DNA of 64,000 bases from Alligator mississippiensis (GCF_030867095.1 NC_081825.1:50644501-50708500); one strand, 5' to 3'; positions 1-11,844 are shown, numbered from the stretch's first letter. Numbers and translations: made by a program. The notes: generated by a model not told the origin, from the letters alone.

Positions 1-875
1 ACTGCAGGTGGTTAAAAAGAAATGGCAACTGCAACTGTACGTGTAAGGGAAAGTAACTGTAAGGACAAGCATATTTTGAAGGCAAGGGTGGGTGTGCTGG
101 GTAACATTACTGCATTAAGCACAATTTTTTGGTATCAAGGGTGACTGAGCATGGGTGCCCTTTGCCATTTTTAGAATAAATCTACATAACTAAGCCAAAC
201 AGGTCTGCTTGGGCAGAACTGTTTGAAGGATCTAGGTTTTTGCTAGAATTTCTTTAGCATTTCATGGGATTGCTTTCATAATATTAACATACCACTACAA
301 TGTCTTCCCCCTCAAACAGCTGGAAAATTGAAAATTTCCTTAGCTGAGCTGGGAAAAAGTTATGGGGAAACTGGGTACAGAAACAGGAACACTTGCTGCT
401 ATCTAACTACAGGATAATTTTTTTTCTGTGGTAGCAGAGCAGAGTTCACTTGGTTTTGCTAGCCTGGCTTAGTAGAAAGCATATTTCTCTCTCCATTTTT
501 TAGAGCCACACCCAAGAGAGAAGAGCCTAGATTAAATATTCTTCAGGAAGCAAGTAAGTTGACAGCTCTGAAGGGTGAAGCTACCACAGAATACATTCTA
601 GGTTGGCAGAGAAGACTTTTCCTGGGTTTGGTGCTAGCAGAAAGATAACATCAGTTGCAAAATTTCTCTTCTCACATTTAAAGCCAACCAAGTTTATTTT
701 AGTTTTGGCTCTAGGGAAAAGAGTCAAATTTTAAGGGCCATTAATAAGTTACTGAAAAAAAAATAAAATCCAGAAACCAGGCCAGTTTTTAAGTGAAGAG
801 CCACAGATACAGAATCCTGTGCCAGAACAAATTAAAAAAATAAGTTAAAAAAAAAAAAAAAAGAGGAAAACAAAC
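1..875 (-). other. RFC1: RFC1 intron 2, partial
   Basis: This stretch lies downstream of RFC1 exon 2 on the minus strand and is read as the start of intron 2, cut by the window edge. A run of 18 or more A on the plus strand (about 847-862) lies within 30 bases of the proposed splice donor. No further coding exon, RNA gene or clear transposon end was seen in it. Confidence 0.6.
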
Positions 876-1008
876 CAACTTTGATTTCCTTTCTCTTTTT
901 CTTTCCAGCTGAAGTTCCTTCCCCGTTTTTGGTTTTCTCAGTCTTTTTTGCTGCCTCACATTCATTTTTCTTCCCAGTAGATACAACCCCAAAGAATTTT
1001 CGGATGTC
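876..1008 (-). CDS. RFC1: Replication factor C subunit 1, coding exon 2 (residues 2-45)
   Basis: RFC1 is the large subunit of the clamp loader that places PCNA on primer-template junctions in the nucleus. Read on the minus strand after an acceptor ending TATTAG, the exon begins DIRKFFGVVSTGKK, which matches the RFC1 N-terminus (MDIRKFFGV in human, from memory). A lysine-rich stretch ending KKKRKEIKV follows. The IRKFF segment is the PCNA-interacting (PIP-like) motif known in this family. The start Met comes from exon 1. The 3' boundary is uncertain: a GTTTGT donor after 876 gives 45 codons plus one base, which fits the human spacing, while GTTGGT after 880 is a weaker choice. The remaining exons, with the BRCT and AAA+ domains, lie outside the window to the left. 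Confidence 0.88.
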
Positions 1009-2645
1009 CTAATAGAAGAAAAAAAAAAGTAAATTAAAATGAAATAAAACACAGAGTACTCTGACCTTTCACTACACAAGAGGTAAAAAAATAAGTTATA
1101 CTCTCAAAAACTCTTCTGCCATTTATTACCTTAAGAATTGTGCTTAGAACTTGTTACTCATCATTAGTACACTACAGGTGTTTACAGACCCAAAGCAAAC
1201 TTTGATCACTTGAAGCTAACAATGCATCAACCATTCCTGTATATGTAGATGATTCCAGAAGACCATTTTCCCCTTTGACAGCCATCCCCCTGCAAAGTGC
1301 AATGGTCCCTCTAACGATGGACAGAGACACCAGGCCAATCAACCCCAGTAGTAATAATTATCTGCAGTCAAGTTTGGTACAAATAATAGTCCAACTTCCA
1401 AGGCACTGAATAACTCAGCCATGAGACAGAGCTTGAGATAACCACCAAATTTTCTCAACATAACCGAGGAGCAGATGCACAAAATTAATAATTCTAACAT
1501 AATCCAAACATAGTATGGATCTAAGTAAAAAATTTAAGATGAAGGTAAGTTAATCAAAATAACGATCTGAAAAAATGAACACAATTAAGTAAATTTAACT
1601 AATGGTATCACTTACTCCTACTATATAAATAGAAAGACATTTTTCCTTGATAAAAATTAGAAACTTAAATTTTAGTGGGATCCAGTATAAGCACATTGTG
1701 AACCTATAAGAGCAAATCACACTTCTAACAAACTGTCCATTTAAAAAAACATCATACAGTTTGTTTCTACCTATTTACAAACACTGTCTCCAAGTATGGA
1801 AGTCATATTAACAGCAAGCATTTTAGAAGCAGGTGAGTGACCAAAATTCACAGCAGACGGTGGGAGGGGTTTTTGACTACTTTCCATCTAACACTTGCTT
1901 ATTTTCTTCTTACACAGAGTTCATGTAAGTAGTTTCCTAGAAATACAGAACACTAGAAAAATTCCATTTTGAGCTATAACTACATTTATCCTTTGAAGTG
2001 TTTTTAAAGTAAAAGTGTAGTCCTATTGTTAAATTTATGAGTTTGTAGGATCATTGTGAAAGAAGCTTTATATAGTGAAAAATATCTTTTCGATAGTTTG
2101 TTATAGAAGTATCCTATTCTCATTGCTTCCTTCCTGACTTGGCGTCACCAGTTTACAAAGCCCGAAGCCAAATCGACTGTATGATTTGTAAACAAGAACT
2201 AGCATTTTTCCTCTGTAAAACCTGTGATTTATTTGCTGTCTTAAAAATTAAAAAAAATGTTCTTGTCTTAGGAGGCTCATTTTTTTTATGAAAATTCTTA
2301 TACTTTCCTCATAAACTAAGACCCTGACCCTGGCAAGCAGATGTGTGTGTTGAAATAAATGGAACTGTTCAAACAAGGTTTTGCCTACATGCATTTACCT
2401 GAAAGTTTGGGCCCTGATTTAATAACACTAGTGTTACTCAGCTATTTGCAACTATTTGATTATAACATTACTATTAATACAGTACTAGCTATGCATTTCT
2501 GATTGTAGGTGGCTAGTTTTAAAGTTCTTAAAGGAACAGCATCCAACTTAAAGCAGATTCTGCATGGGCAACAGAAAAACCAAGAAACTAGCTATTGTCT
2601 TGGCTAGGGACTCTGAATACTAGCATCAAACTTTCATTACCAATA

Positions 2646-3554
2646 CAGGTTGCCCTCACCAACCACAGGAGTTAGGATCATGGAAGTTACTGCGGTTGGC
2701 AAAACCGTGGCTCATAAGACAAAAGGCTTATGGGAAAAATGAGGTTAGGGACTTGACTATGAATAATAAAGGAACATACACTGTTTATAGACTGACCATG
2801 TATAGACTCACTAGGGGGGACCAGAAGGGTTTGGGGGAGACCTTGTTTCCCCCAGCACCCCCCGGGATAACAAGAAATAACGGCCATAAGTTGTTGGAGA
2901 GTAGGTTCAGATTAGACATCTGTAGGAACTACTTCACAGTCAGGGCGGCTAGGATCTGGAACCAACTTCCAAGGCAAGTGGTGCTGGCTCTTACCCTGGG
3001 GGTCTTTAAGAAGCGGCTCGATGCCTACATGGCTGGGGTCCCTTGCGCCCAGTTTCTCTCCTGCCCAGGCAGGGGGTCGGACTTGAAGATCTACAAGGTC
3101 GCTTCCGACCCTACTTCTATGATTCTATGAAATAATTTTTTATGTTTGCCACACACTCTCCACATGCTAGACAATCCAACAGCTCCAAATTTGTTTCCAA
3201 GGACATCACTTTCCTTGCCCTCTTCACAAATTGCTCACCTTCAGCACTCACTCACTTAGAGGCCATGATTAAGGGCAAAATTCAAAAATCACAAAGAAAT
3301 CGGGAGAAAAATTCAGAGCACCTACAACTGGATGTTAACAGCATGAAGCACAATGCAAGATTGAGTGTGTGTGAGGAGTTGGGAGCGCCACGGGTGGCTA
3401 GCAAGCATGCAGGTGATTTGAAATGGCAAGGTGGCGGGTTGATACATGGTGACAGAAAACTGTGGTTACTCAAAACTGTATACCATGGTAGCTAAAATGG
3501 TATATAGAATATCAAGTGTGGATGCTCAAAACCATGGTTGGCAAGGGAAACCTG
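2646..3554. mobile_element. Tigger/pogo-like DNA transposon remnant split by a CR1
   Basis: The left end reads CAGGTTGCCCTCACCAACC and the right end GGTTGGCAAGGGAAACCTG, so they are imperfect terminal inverted repeats. Each is flanked by TA, the target duplication of Tc1/mariner and Tigger-type elements. A CR1 3' fragment (about 2760-3131) lies inside it, so the DNA transposon is the older of the two. No transposase reading frame is left. The CAGG...CCTG ends resemble the Tigger-type element at 36650-37174, though the internal sequences differ. The exact family name cannot be settled without a repeat library. Confidence 0.7.
2760..3131 (+). mobile_element. CR1 LINE, 3' end fragment
   Basis: The plus strand encodes the C-terminal end of the CR1 ORF2 protein, including [31 protein letters not shown] and a segment with [13 protein letters not shown], then reaches a stop and the short CR1 3' tail with the ATTCTATGA repeat. 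It is strongly 5' truncated, as most CR1 copies are. It is inserted in a Tigger-like element. The reading frame is open over about 140 codons, so the copy is not very old. Confidence 0.9.
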
Positions 3555-4308
3555 TATTACAGAGAAAGCTAACATGTGGAAGATAGCTTTATAACCGAAG
3601 AATGAAGACAGCACTAAGATGTTCTCGTAGGCTAAAACAAATTATTTTAGGGCAAAGGCCCCCTTCATTTACTTTAAATGTAAACTACCGATTATGTGCT
3701 ACAACCGTAATAAACATAAATACCTCTACATGTCTATCATGAAGTAACAAATTGTTTATTTACAAACCTGAAATACCCATAAAGTGTTGGTGTATGCAGA
3801 CACAGAAGTAAAGACTTGGTTGTAGTTTTCACAAGGAAAACCAAAGTTTGATCGGATGATAAAGAGAATATGGATAGAGTATTTGTTTCAATTATGCAAG
3901 TATAAAATAAGTAAAGCAGAAATGAGCTGGTCTTACAACACAGCTGAGACAGACTAGGTAACCAAATAAGGAAAGGGTCCATGGGAAGGATAAGATGCTA
4001 TTAAAAACTGGAACACACTTAAATAAAACTTCCTAGGGACTTACAACCACCTGAGAACCATTAACCCATTAAAAGAGTCAATTAAAAGACTTGAAATAGA
4101 TTAAGATCAACCTTAGATTGTGAAAGTTTAAGAAATTCTGACAGTAACAGTTAACACTTTCAGATGTAAAGCTTAATTGGGATGTAAAGATCCTCTTGAG
4201 TCCAGAATGCTACACAAGCATAACTACAGCCAACATGCATAAAAAAAAACAGCTATGGAATTGACTAGCTTGTATACTTTGGCTAAACTGACAAAAAAAA
4301 CAACAACC

Positions 4309-5775
4309 ATATTTACCTGAATCCAAGACAAGGTTTTTATCCCATTCAATGTGGGAGCAAGCCCCTGGTCCTGGATTCAAGTACAAGCTCAGGGGGTAGG
4401 TAGCTGCTGTGGCTGCAGCCCTGACCCAGGCATGGGGCAGAGGTGGAACTGCACCTGCCATTCCCCTCACCATCACCACTTCTGCCCCACACCATCTCTG
4501 TCCCCCACACTCTGCTTGCCCTCCATTGAGACTGCAGCCCCCAGCTAGCCAGGCAGAAGCAACTCTGAGACCAAGCTCCACCTCTGACACCAACCTGGGC
4601 CGGGGGTACTCCAAGTGTGCTACCTGACCAGATAGAGGCTGGAGCCAGCACAGGGACAGACATTACACATAAAACAGTTTAAGTGATCAGAAACTGGTTT
4701 AAACCTGTAACGGAACAGATGTTCAGTGCACATAAACCAGTTTGAAAATGGCTGAAACTGGTTTGAGATAAACCTGGTTGAACAGACTCAACTGAATTGA
4801 ATCAAACTGGTTTACGCAATGTCTGTCCCAGGCCCCTTACTGGTTTAAGATAAACCAGACCCCCCCCCCAGCATCCCGGCATGCTCTCAGGGGTGGGTGG
4901 ACCTATGTGCTTCACAGCAGGGCTGGCCCCTCCCCTCAGCTCCCTGGCTGTTGCTCTGGCAGAGACTCGCAGGCACAGAGCGTCTGCCTGGTTTTCTCCT
5001 GCTCTCCCCCTCCCCTTACCACTCCCTTCTAAGCAGGGATTCCCATCCCCTCTGCCTTACACAGACACACTGCAGACAGCAGTGTCAGCTTAGGACTTTT
5101 TGGAGCTAATCAAAGCTCAGTTGGTAATGTCCCTCCATTCGTTCTTTGTTTAAACAGAGCTGATAAATGCTCTGTTATCATTCAAGGAAGGGGAGGAACC
5201 CCTCCTTAATCCTACCAGGGCCTGGCCACGCACCCTCAGCTCAGCCCTGTGCAAGGGAAGGGAGGGCTGCTCTAGCACCCCTCGGCTTCCAGCCTGAGCC
5301 ACTGCAGACATGTGCCTGCATTCCTGGGATGCCTGTACAGTTACAAAGTGATTCAGCCTAGCTAGGTTAGACTAACCTAAAAAGTTGAATCAATTCAGGC
5401 TCAAGCTTTTTGAATGTCTGTCCCTAGCCTATGTGCTCCATGTGCCACGCCAGAGCTGGAGGCACAACATAGGGTAAGCAGCAGGCCGGGGCGGGAGGGG
5501 GGGAAGCACATTGTGAGGAGAGGTGAAGGGGAAAGAAGCAAGCACAAGGGGGCAAATGCACAGTGGGGCAGGCATCAGGGGCAGAGGCAGCATCAGGAGC
5601 AAGCTATGGGGGGACAGGCAACATGGAGCAAAGTGTGGGAGGGCAAGGGGCAGGGGTCAGGCACTTGACCACGCCTGCCATTTGCTGCAATGGTGAGGGG
5701 TATAAATTTAAATCCAATACTTAGATTCTTAGATGGAAAAATTATATCAACTTTATATATTTTCCATCTACGAAA
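4309..5775. mobile_element. Possible older DNA transposon hosting a nested copy
   Basis: The left edge near 4309 reads ACCATATTTACCTGAATCC followed by an AAGACAAGG motif, the type of end seen in a widespread vertebrate MITE class (compare 49365). GC-rich sequence of one character flanks the inserted element at 4651-5426 on both sides (4330-4640 and 5430-5690), which suggests a single host element. The right end is degraded; the TTAGATTCTTAGATGG stretch near 5724 may belong to it. A 10-bp inverted repeat (AGATGGAAAA / TTTTCCATCT) occupies 5731-5769. The boundaries are approximate. Confidence 0.4.
4651..5426 (+). mobile_element. Non-autonomous DNA transposon, copy A
   Basis: The ends are inverted: CAGGGACAGACATTACAC at the left and the complement of TAGGGACAGACATTCAAA at the right. 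Inside are many short AACTGGTTTAAA-type repeats near the left end and a GAATCAATTCAGGCTCAAG segment near the right end. The same sequence blocks recur in opposite order and orientation at 32492-33250, so the two loci are copies of one family. There is no coding capacity. No clean target duplication was found. The TIR style would fit hAT, but this is not proven. Confidence 0.65.
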
Positions 5776-6194
5776 TCTAATTATGGAGGATTTGTCTTTA
5801 CATTTAAACTAGTCTTCAATTCATGTAACTACAGTTGTAGACTTTTCATCTTAATATTTTAAGCCTATTGGCAATTTGTTAAAATTTACTACTCCAGAAT
5901 ATACAGTAATTATAGGAATATATATTCCAAGACATGACTGCTTTTTTTTTTTTTAGTTTGACTTTCTACCTTGAACTGTTTGTTAATGATACTGGTAGCT
6001 GTGACGATACGTAAAATTAATAAAACAGTTTCACAGGACACCTTGGATTAATTGATATTTGTGGGCACACAACAGTTATTTGCTTTTTAAGGCCTCTCTG
6101 AAATTAGAAAATGAAGAATTTCATTGTTTGCCAATATGTGAATGGGAACTTAATAAAGATCTTGTTATTTTAAAGTAACTTGCTCCCCCTAGGC

Positions 6195-7388
6195 CAGGGG
6201 TGGGCAATTATTTTCGCTGGAGGGCTGCAAGGGTAGCCCCCACCCTTGACAGGTGCCCTACCCCCTGGCTGTCATCTTGGGACTGGTAGTCCTGCCCCTA
6301 CCCCCTGACCTTTGCCGCCAGAAGTCCCTCCCCTTGTCCCCCAGAAATAATCGGGGGGGGGGGAGATTTGCCATCCTGGGACCAGAAAAAAAAAAAATCA
6401 TACACTAAAAGTCAAACAGCTGCTTAACATTTTAATTTTATTATAAAAAGTATGTTTGTCATATTTTGTGTTTGCAGTGTATGTAGAGGTGACTACATAA
6501 TAGCTCAAAAATAAAGTCTTACTGTTGTATACAGTGTGGGAGGGTGGTGTAGGTGTGTGTGTGGGGGTGTAAAGGAGTCTGGCTGGGGGGAAGCAATAGG
6601 GTATTTTGGCAGTGTGTATATGTGGGGGGGGTTGTGGGAGCAGGGTGCGGGTATGTGGACCACCCCCCATACACTCCCCACCATGGTGCACAACCCCTCC
6701 CAGCAGCAGCAGCTGGTGCTCAGGGCACCCATGCCCTGTGCAGGCACTGCCACCTGGAAACACATGGCTCCAGCCAGAACTGCACATGGTAGCAAGGAGC
6801 GCAGCCTGGCCAGCCTGCCCCTATTGTGCGGGGCTCTGCACAGTACACGTGCAGCTTCCAGCACTCATGTGCCATCAAGGGAAGCCCCACATGATGGAGC
6901 TGGCTGCCTTCCCCACTACATGTATTTACTTGGCAGGAACTGTACACCATGGGGGGGAGGGGAGAGTGTGTGAGGGGTCCCCACCGTCCCTCATCCTCCC
7001 TCACATTCATACCCTGCCCACCAGAGCTCTGCACTCCCGCCACCCTCTAGGCTGCGGATCTGCGCTTCTGCCAGCCCCAGTCCCATATTCCCTGCTCCCA
7101 CCCAGCTACAACTCCTCCCCCTGCCCCTACCACAGTTCCCCTTGCTCCCGCCGCTTCCCCACCTGCTGCCTGGAGTGAGTGCTGCAGCAGGGAGACAAAG
7201 AAGAGCCTTCGGATGCTGAGCAGGTTTCCCAGCAGCTGCAGCAGGTCGCCCAGAAGCTGCATGCGCACAAGGGTGGGAGTGAGGCGTGCAGGCTAGGGGG
7301 TTACAATTCATTGGTGGGCACCCACAGGATGGATGGAGTTGCCTGGTGGACTGGATATGGCCCATGGGCCGTATTTTGCCTGCCCCAG
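6195..7388 (+). mobile_element. Non-autonomous hAT element, complete, with 8-bp target duplications
   Basis: The left end CAGGGGTGGGCAATTATTTTC and the right end (GTATTTTGCCTGCCCCAG) are imperfect inverted repeats. They are flanked by the identical 8-mer CCCTAGGC at 6187-6194 and 7389-7396. Eight-base duplications are the mark of hAT transposition. The interior (1194 bp in all) is GC-rich with G-runs and codes for nothing convincing. Related copies lie at 12650-14816 and 58462-59444; the first shares the internal block around 6370-6550 (GTATATAGAGGTGA-like motifs). Perfect duplications suggest a fairly recent insertion. Confidence 0.85.
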
Positions 7389-9376
7389 CCCTAGGCTCTT
7401 GCCTTTTAAATAAAATTCCCTTTTCACCTAGACATGTGAAAACCCAGACCATAAAATATATTTTTTACTTTCCAATTCATCACTTCTCATGGTTCGCTGT
7501 TTCCTGAAAACTCACAGGTTAAATACAATAGTACTAACATTTTACAGCTCAATTTACCTTAAATATGAAGAAATGTTTTAAACACAAATGAATATTATGG
7601 CATATTTAATCTGGGCTGTCTCAACAAGAGCTACAAACTTTTCTACAAAACTGCTTCCTTCATGCCTACAGGAAAACCTAGTTTTCATGCCTCTTGCAAA
7701 TTACACCAACATGCAAAGTTATCTACCAAAAACAATAAAAGTACCTTCAACTGACAAGTAATGGGCTGATACTAATATTGGAGGGCCAAAGCAAAGTCAA
7801 CAGATGCTTAAAATGCAGTCAATCAGTACCTTCTTCCATAATGTAGGTGTAATGGAGACTAAAGATTCTAACAGAAGAGGTAAAGTGGATAATTTGTCTT
7901 TAATGGCTAGTCAAGTGTTCTTGTTTTCACTGCTGATTAAGTCAACCAAGCATCCATGTAAATGTAAATACTATGGTTTACGTTGGTAACAACCTTATAA
8001 GGAAGTAGCATCTGCAGCCTCTTAACTTCAAAACTAGAATCCCAGGTCAACAAAAAAATATTCTTTTGCTGAAAATCATCCTTCACAGCCAATACTAAGG
8101 CCATAATAGCTTCTTTGAAGTCTTTAAAAAAAATACTAGGTGGTTTTCAGCACATTGCTAGTATGACAGCACATAAGCCACTTCCTGAGTAAAGGCTTAT
8201 ATTTGTGTAGTACCTTCTCTTTTGACATTACTTTAAGGTAGATTATAGCTATTTGTATTGAAAGTTTATATAAAAAAAAAGTGTGAAGGATATGTATAAT
8301 TTTCTTCAATCTTCAGTGTTATATAATACATATCCTTCAAAATCTTCCACGGCCATCCTGTTTTTCTGGTGAAAAAAGAATATGGTAAGAAGCTGCGCAA
8401 CTGTAATGGATCATGAATCCAAAACTGTTAGACAAAAGTGACATCACAACATTTAAAGACAAAACTTCTTGCATTATGCAACATTTTTATAGGAGATACA
8501 TAATGGCAACACTTTTATGGCATCTATCTATGGATACCAAAAAAAACTTCTGTGAAAATGGGGCAGAAAATTAGCTGTGATACTCTGCAAACCTAGAAGT
8601 TCAACTCTCACTACTATAATAGTACATTTTTAATGCAAAAATGGGCCATTTCCTCCATTTTGGCTAATGATAAATAAACAGATATTCTGATCTTACTGCT
8701 TTATCTAAAAGTCAGCAACATATTTCAGTATTAGACTGTATATGCTATTTCATTGAAACTCTTCTTAAATTAGCATTTTATATTAAAGGACCTGTTGCCA
8801 ATTTTGATGGACTCATCAGTTTTAACAGTGCTCATAAAAGCTGGGCTTATGTCCACACTTATCAAATTCAGCCTAACAGTCCAATGCAATTGCCCTGTCC
8901 CCCATATGCGACTTAGGGATGTTCTCACAAATTTACAGACTTTGCCCACCCTGTAGATATGCCCCAATTAGACACCAATTTGGACATCCCAAAGAAAACC
9001 CCTAGCACAAGAAGCAAAATTGACTATGGATGACTTGCATTAATGCAGATCCTGATCAGAGTCTCATCTTCATTGATGCAATCTGTACTTCACAGTTCTT
9101 TTGCCTAGCTGTTGACCACCAGCGACTGAAATGTCCCACAAACAACCCCTTCATAGCATGATTCTCTTTCCATAATTTAGAGTTGTCCATCATGAAAAAC
9201 ATATATTTTGTGCCTTTCTTCTTGACTTGCTTGTTAGAGCAGGACATGCCCTGCTTTTTATGCATGCTGCTCTTCTTCAGTACTACCAATTGTGAAATAG
9301 AATGGATAATTAAATGATGCATCCATTTCAGTCTACATCTGCTGAGAAGCACTCTCATATAACTCATAGAGAAGCA

Positions 9377-9570
9377 GGGGTGCACTGATAGAGATTTTTT
9401 AGGCCAATACCGACAGCCAATTTTTAACGAGCCATATCTGCTGATACCAACCTGATTGCCAATATGCAGCCTGGCAACTTGGAGAGCAGCCAAAAAAAAA
9501 GCAGATGAATGCCAATACAGTATGGGACCAAATTTTCTTTTATTAATGCCGATACAATATGGGACCATTG
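9377..9570. mobile_element. MITE fragment of the repeated GATACCGATA type
   Basis: The segment starts CAGGGGTGCACTGATAGAG and contains repeated words such as GCCAATACCGACAGCCAAT, CTGCTGATACCAA and GCCGATACAATATGGGACC. Such strings are typical of a reptilian DNA-transposon family with GATACCGATA-like repeats, which I recall only by appearance. The far end is lost where a CR1 tail begins. Confidence 0.4.
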
Positions 9571-9574
9571 TACC

Positions 9575-9615
9575 TCTAGAAGTAAGGCTAGAAGGGACCT
9601 CAAGAAATCATCTAG
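9575..9615 (-). mobile_element. CR1 3' end remnant
   Basis: About 40 bases read AAGGCTAGAAGGGACCTCAA and continue to ATCATCTAGTCCA, the usual reverse complement of the CR1 3' terminal region. The remnant is cut directly by the hAT-like element that begins at about 9616. Confidence 0.6.
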
Positions 9616-10200
9616 TCCAGGGGTAGGCAAAATACAGCCTGTGGACCAGACCCCTCCCACCAAGGGATTTTGTCCAGCCCCACCCAGCCTAGGCATGGGG
9701 GATAGCCCAAGCTATAGTACTGAGGCCAGTCCCACCACCCCCAGGCATGCAGCAGGGCTGAGGCACCACAGTGGCTGGACTCACTTCCTGGCAGCCCCAG
9801 CAGGAGCAGCTCTTCCCAGCTCCCACTGCTGCTAGACCCAGCCCTGCTGCCTGTGCACACCCACAGCTGGGGATAGGACCTACACAGGCAGGGCATGCAG
9901 CCAGGATGAGAAGGAACTGCAGACAGGCAGGAAGTGGTGTCCAGGAGTAGGACAGGTGGAAAGGACAGGGATCACAGGGCAGCATGGGGCCCAGGGCAGA
10001 GCTATGATCCACTTCTTGCAACAGGCCCTATTCCATGGTCAGGGACATGTAGGGAATAGATCACAGCTCCTCCCTGAGCTCAAGCCCTGCGCCCATCAGT
10101 GCCATAACATCCCAGCACCAGCCCTACTCACTCATCCCACTCCCCACTGGCCTGCGGTCCCATCCTATCCAGCTGGCTGGACACCCTGACCATGCTGGTC
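9616..10200 (+). mobile_element. hAT-like element, partial
   Basis: It begins CAGGGGTAGGCAAAATACAG, clearly the same type of terminus as 6195 and 58462, and continues as GC-rich non-coding sequence typical of these copies. The right terminus is not recognisable, so the end given is where the GC-rich character stops. It sits inside a CR1 remnant. Confidence 0.6.
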
Positions 10201-10374
10201 CTGGTCAGTCTCCTTTCCTCCTTACAAAATAATCTTAAAAAGTTTCCTAAGCTAAAGCCATTGGAACATAATACAAATACAACTTTTCAAACTCTCAAAT
10301 TGTGTGAATATTTATATTGTGATACTACTCCACACAGCACTTCCCACACATATACCTCTGCTCTTACCAATGCT

Positions 10375-10379
<5 letters not shown>

Positions 10380-10412
<33 letters not shown>
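10380..10412 (+). repeat. Poly(A) tract, 33 bases
   Basis: This is an uninterrupted run of 33 A in RFC1 intron 1. No retrotransposon body was recognised directly upstream, so whether it is a retrotransposon tail or a simple repeat is open. Confidence 0.9.
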
Positions 10413-10414
<2 letters not shown>

Positions 10415-10872
10415 AACTGAATATATTCACCCAGCACACACAATTCCTGAGCCATAGCCAGAATGCTTATTCTGGTAGATTGGTGTACTGTAAAGCTAAG
10501 TGTATTCCCAAATCCTCCATTTGTCAATTAATTATTTGCATTCCACAGCTGTATGTGATAGGAAAGTCCAGCTCATCAAATCAAGCATGAGGACTGTAAT
10601 GAGAAGGTAACAAATGTATTCAAACAGGCTTAAACCAAAATAACTACATTATTTTTAATTTAGGCTTTGGCCATTTTGGTGCAAGACTGTACGAACATTG
10701 ACACTAAAGGCCCAATTGTCATGGAAGTCGCACCAACTGAAATTAAACAAACTTCAAACAAAATTTTATCCCTACAAGGAAGCTCTCATCTTGGTTTAAA
10801 GCTGATTGTATCTGTTGATTTACACCTGCATAGAGCTCCTGGCATAAACAGGAGTAGACTGTTCCTCCAAAA

Positions 10873-11215
10873 CAGTGGTGTTTCAACGTTTTTGCCCCAA
10901 GGGCCGGATAAGTGGTGCCTGGTCCCGCCATAAGCCAGATCCTGCTGGTGGGTCCAATCTGGTGCACAGGGGCCTTGACAGGGCCTAATCTTGCCATGCA
11001 GAGCAAGGAGGGGAGCAGCCCAGCCCCAATCCAGCAGCAAGGGGTGACCTAGTCCCAATCCAGTCACAGGGGAAGTGGCTAGGGGCCTTGCTCCCCCACT
11101 GCCAAATTTCTCAACCCACGGGAAACCCTGCAGGCCAGATGCCAAGGCTAAACACCCCAAGCTCTTGCCACTCTCAGACAAGATACCAGGCTGCAGAACT
11201 TTTGGCCAGACCCAG
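10873..11215 (+). mobile_element. hAT-like element of the CAGTGGT type
   Basis: It starts CAGTGGTGTTTCAACGTTTT and runs on through a GGGCCGGAT motif, the terminus style of hAT elements of the CAGTGGTTCTCAAC class. The GC-rich body contains repeated GGGCCTAATC/CCCAATCCAG words that are also present in the inverted copy at about 16860-17207. The right end is not defined. Confidence 0.55.
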
Positions 11216-11844
11216 CAGAGTCCTGCTTACATCCTTAAACATTAAGACCTTTTAGTGGGAGGAAGAGTCTCTCTCAGGCATCAGCCTGGTGTCAGATCTC
11301 AGGGCCAAGCTCCTACCACACCAGGCAGGCTGCAATATCAGAGTTACCTTCGCAGAAGCTTCCAAGGGACTTAGGAGCCACCAGCCCCCCCGTTTCTCTG
11401 AGACAGTGGTTTCAAGCGCATGGCCCCAGGAGTAGCGGAGGGACAGGGGTGCCTGCGCTGACACCACTGACACAGAGCACACACGGGGCTCAGTGCACGG
11501 TGTGGCACAGTGGCTGGGTAGGGAGCAGAGCACAGGGCTGGGGGCATCTCAGAGCATCTCAGAAAGGTGCGAGTTTTCACAGGCAGCAACCAGAGGGAAG
11601 GCAGGACCTGCCCGCACGTGACAGCGGGTCCCGCCGGGGGCATCCGGTTGTTGCCGGCGCGACTCAGATGTGGGGAGCCCCGGGGCGCGGTGGGGAGCGA
11701 GACCCGCGCGTCAGGCCGGGCCGCCCCGCGGGCTCCTCAGGGCAGCTCCAACCCGGGGGCACCAGCCCGAAGCCCCGCCGGGCTCCCGCTCCCACCCCCA
11801 CCCAGCAGGCCGGGCCGGGCCGGGCCGGGCCAGGCGCCGCTCAC

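Larger units (their letters stand above)
1009..11844 (-). other. RFC1: RFC1 intron 1 (10.8 kb)
   Basis: The intron runs from a GTGAGC donor directly after the exon 1 ATG to the TATTAG acceptor before exon 2. It carries no exon that I can recognise. Large parts are transposons: a Tigger-like element with a CR1 inside it (2646-3554), a nested pair (about 4309-5775), a complete hAT copy with 8-bp target duplications (6195-7388), a mosaic of MITE, CR1 and hAT pieces (9377-10200) and a second hAT type (10873 onward). The segments 1020-2640, 3560-4300, 5780-6190 and 7400-9370 look like ordinary AT-rich intron. Confidence 0.8.

Noticed and set aside
3142-3495. 117-codon plus-strand frame right of the CR1 tail.
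   Set aside because: It falls in the right half of the Tigger-like element and resembles no transposase or other protein that I recognise.
6536-7178. Frames of 145-190 codons on the plus strand.
   Set aside because: They lie wholly inside the non-coding interior of a hAT element with defined ends.
8284-8339. 13-bp inverted repeat GAAGGATATGTAT / ATACATATCCTTC with a ~30-base loop.
   Set aside because: Too short and AT-rich to separate from chance in an AT-rich intron.
9056-9568. 170-codon minus-strand frame.
   Set aside because: No recognisable domain; its start lies in a MITE with repeated GATACC-type words, and the rest has no homology that I can see.
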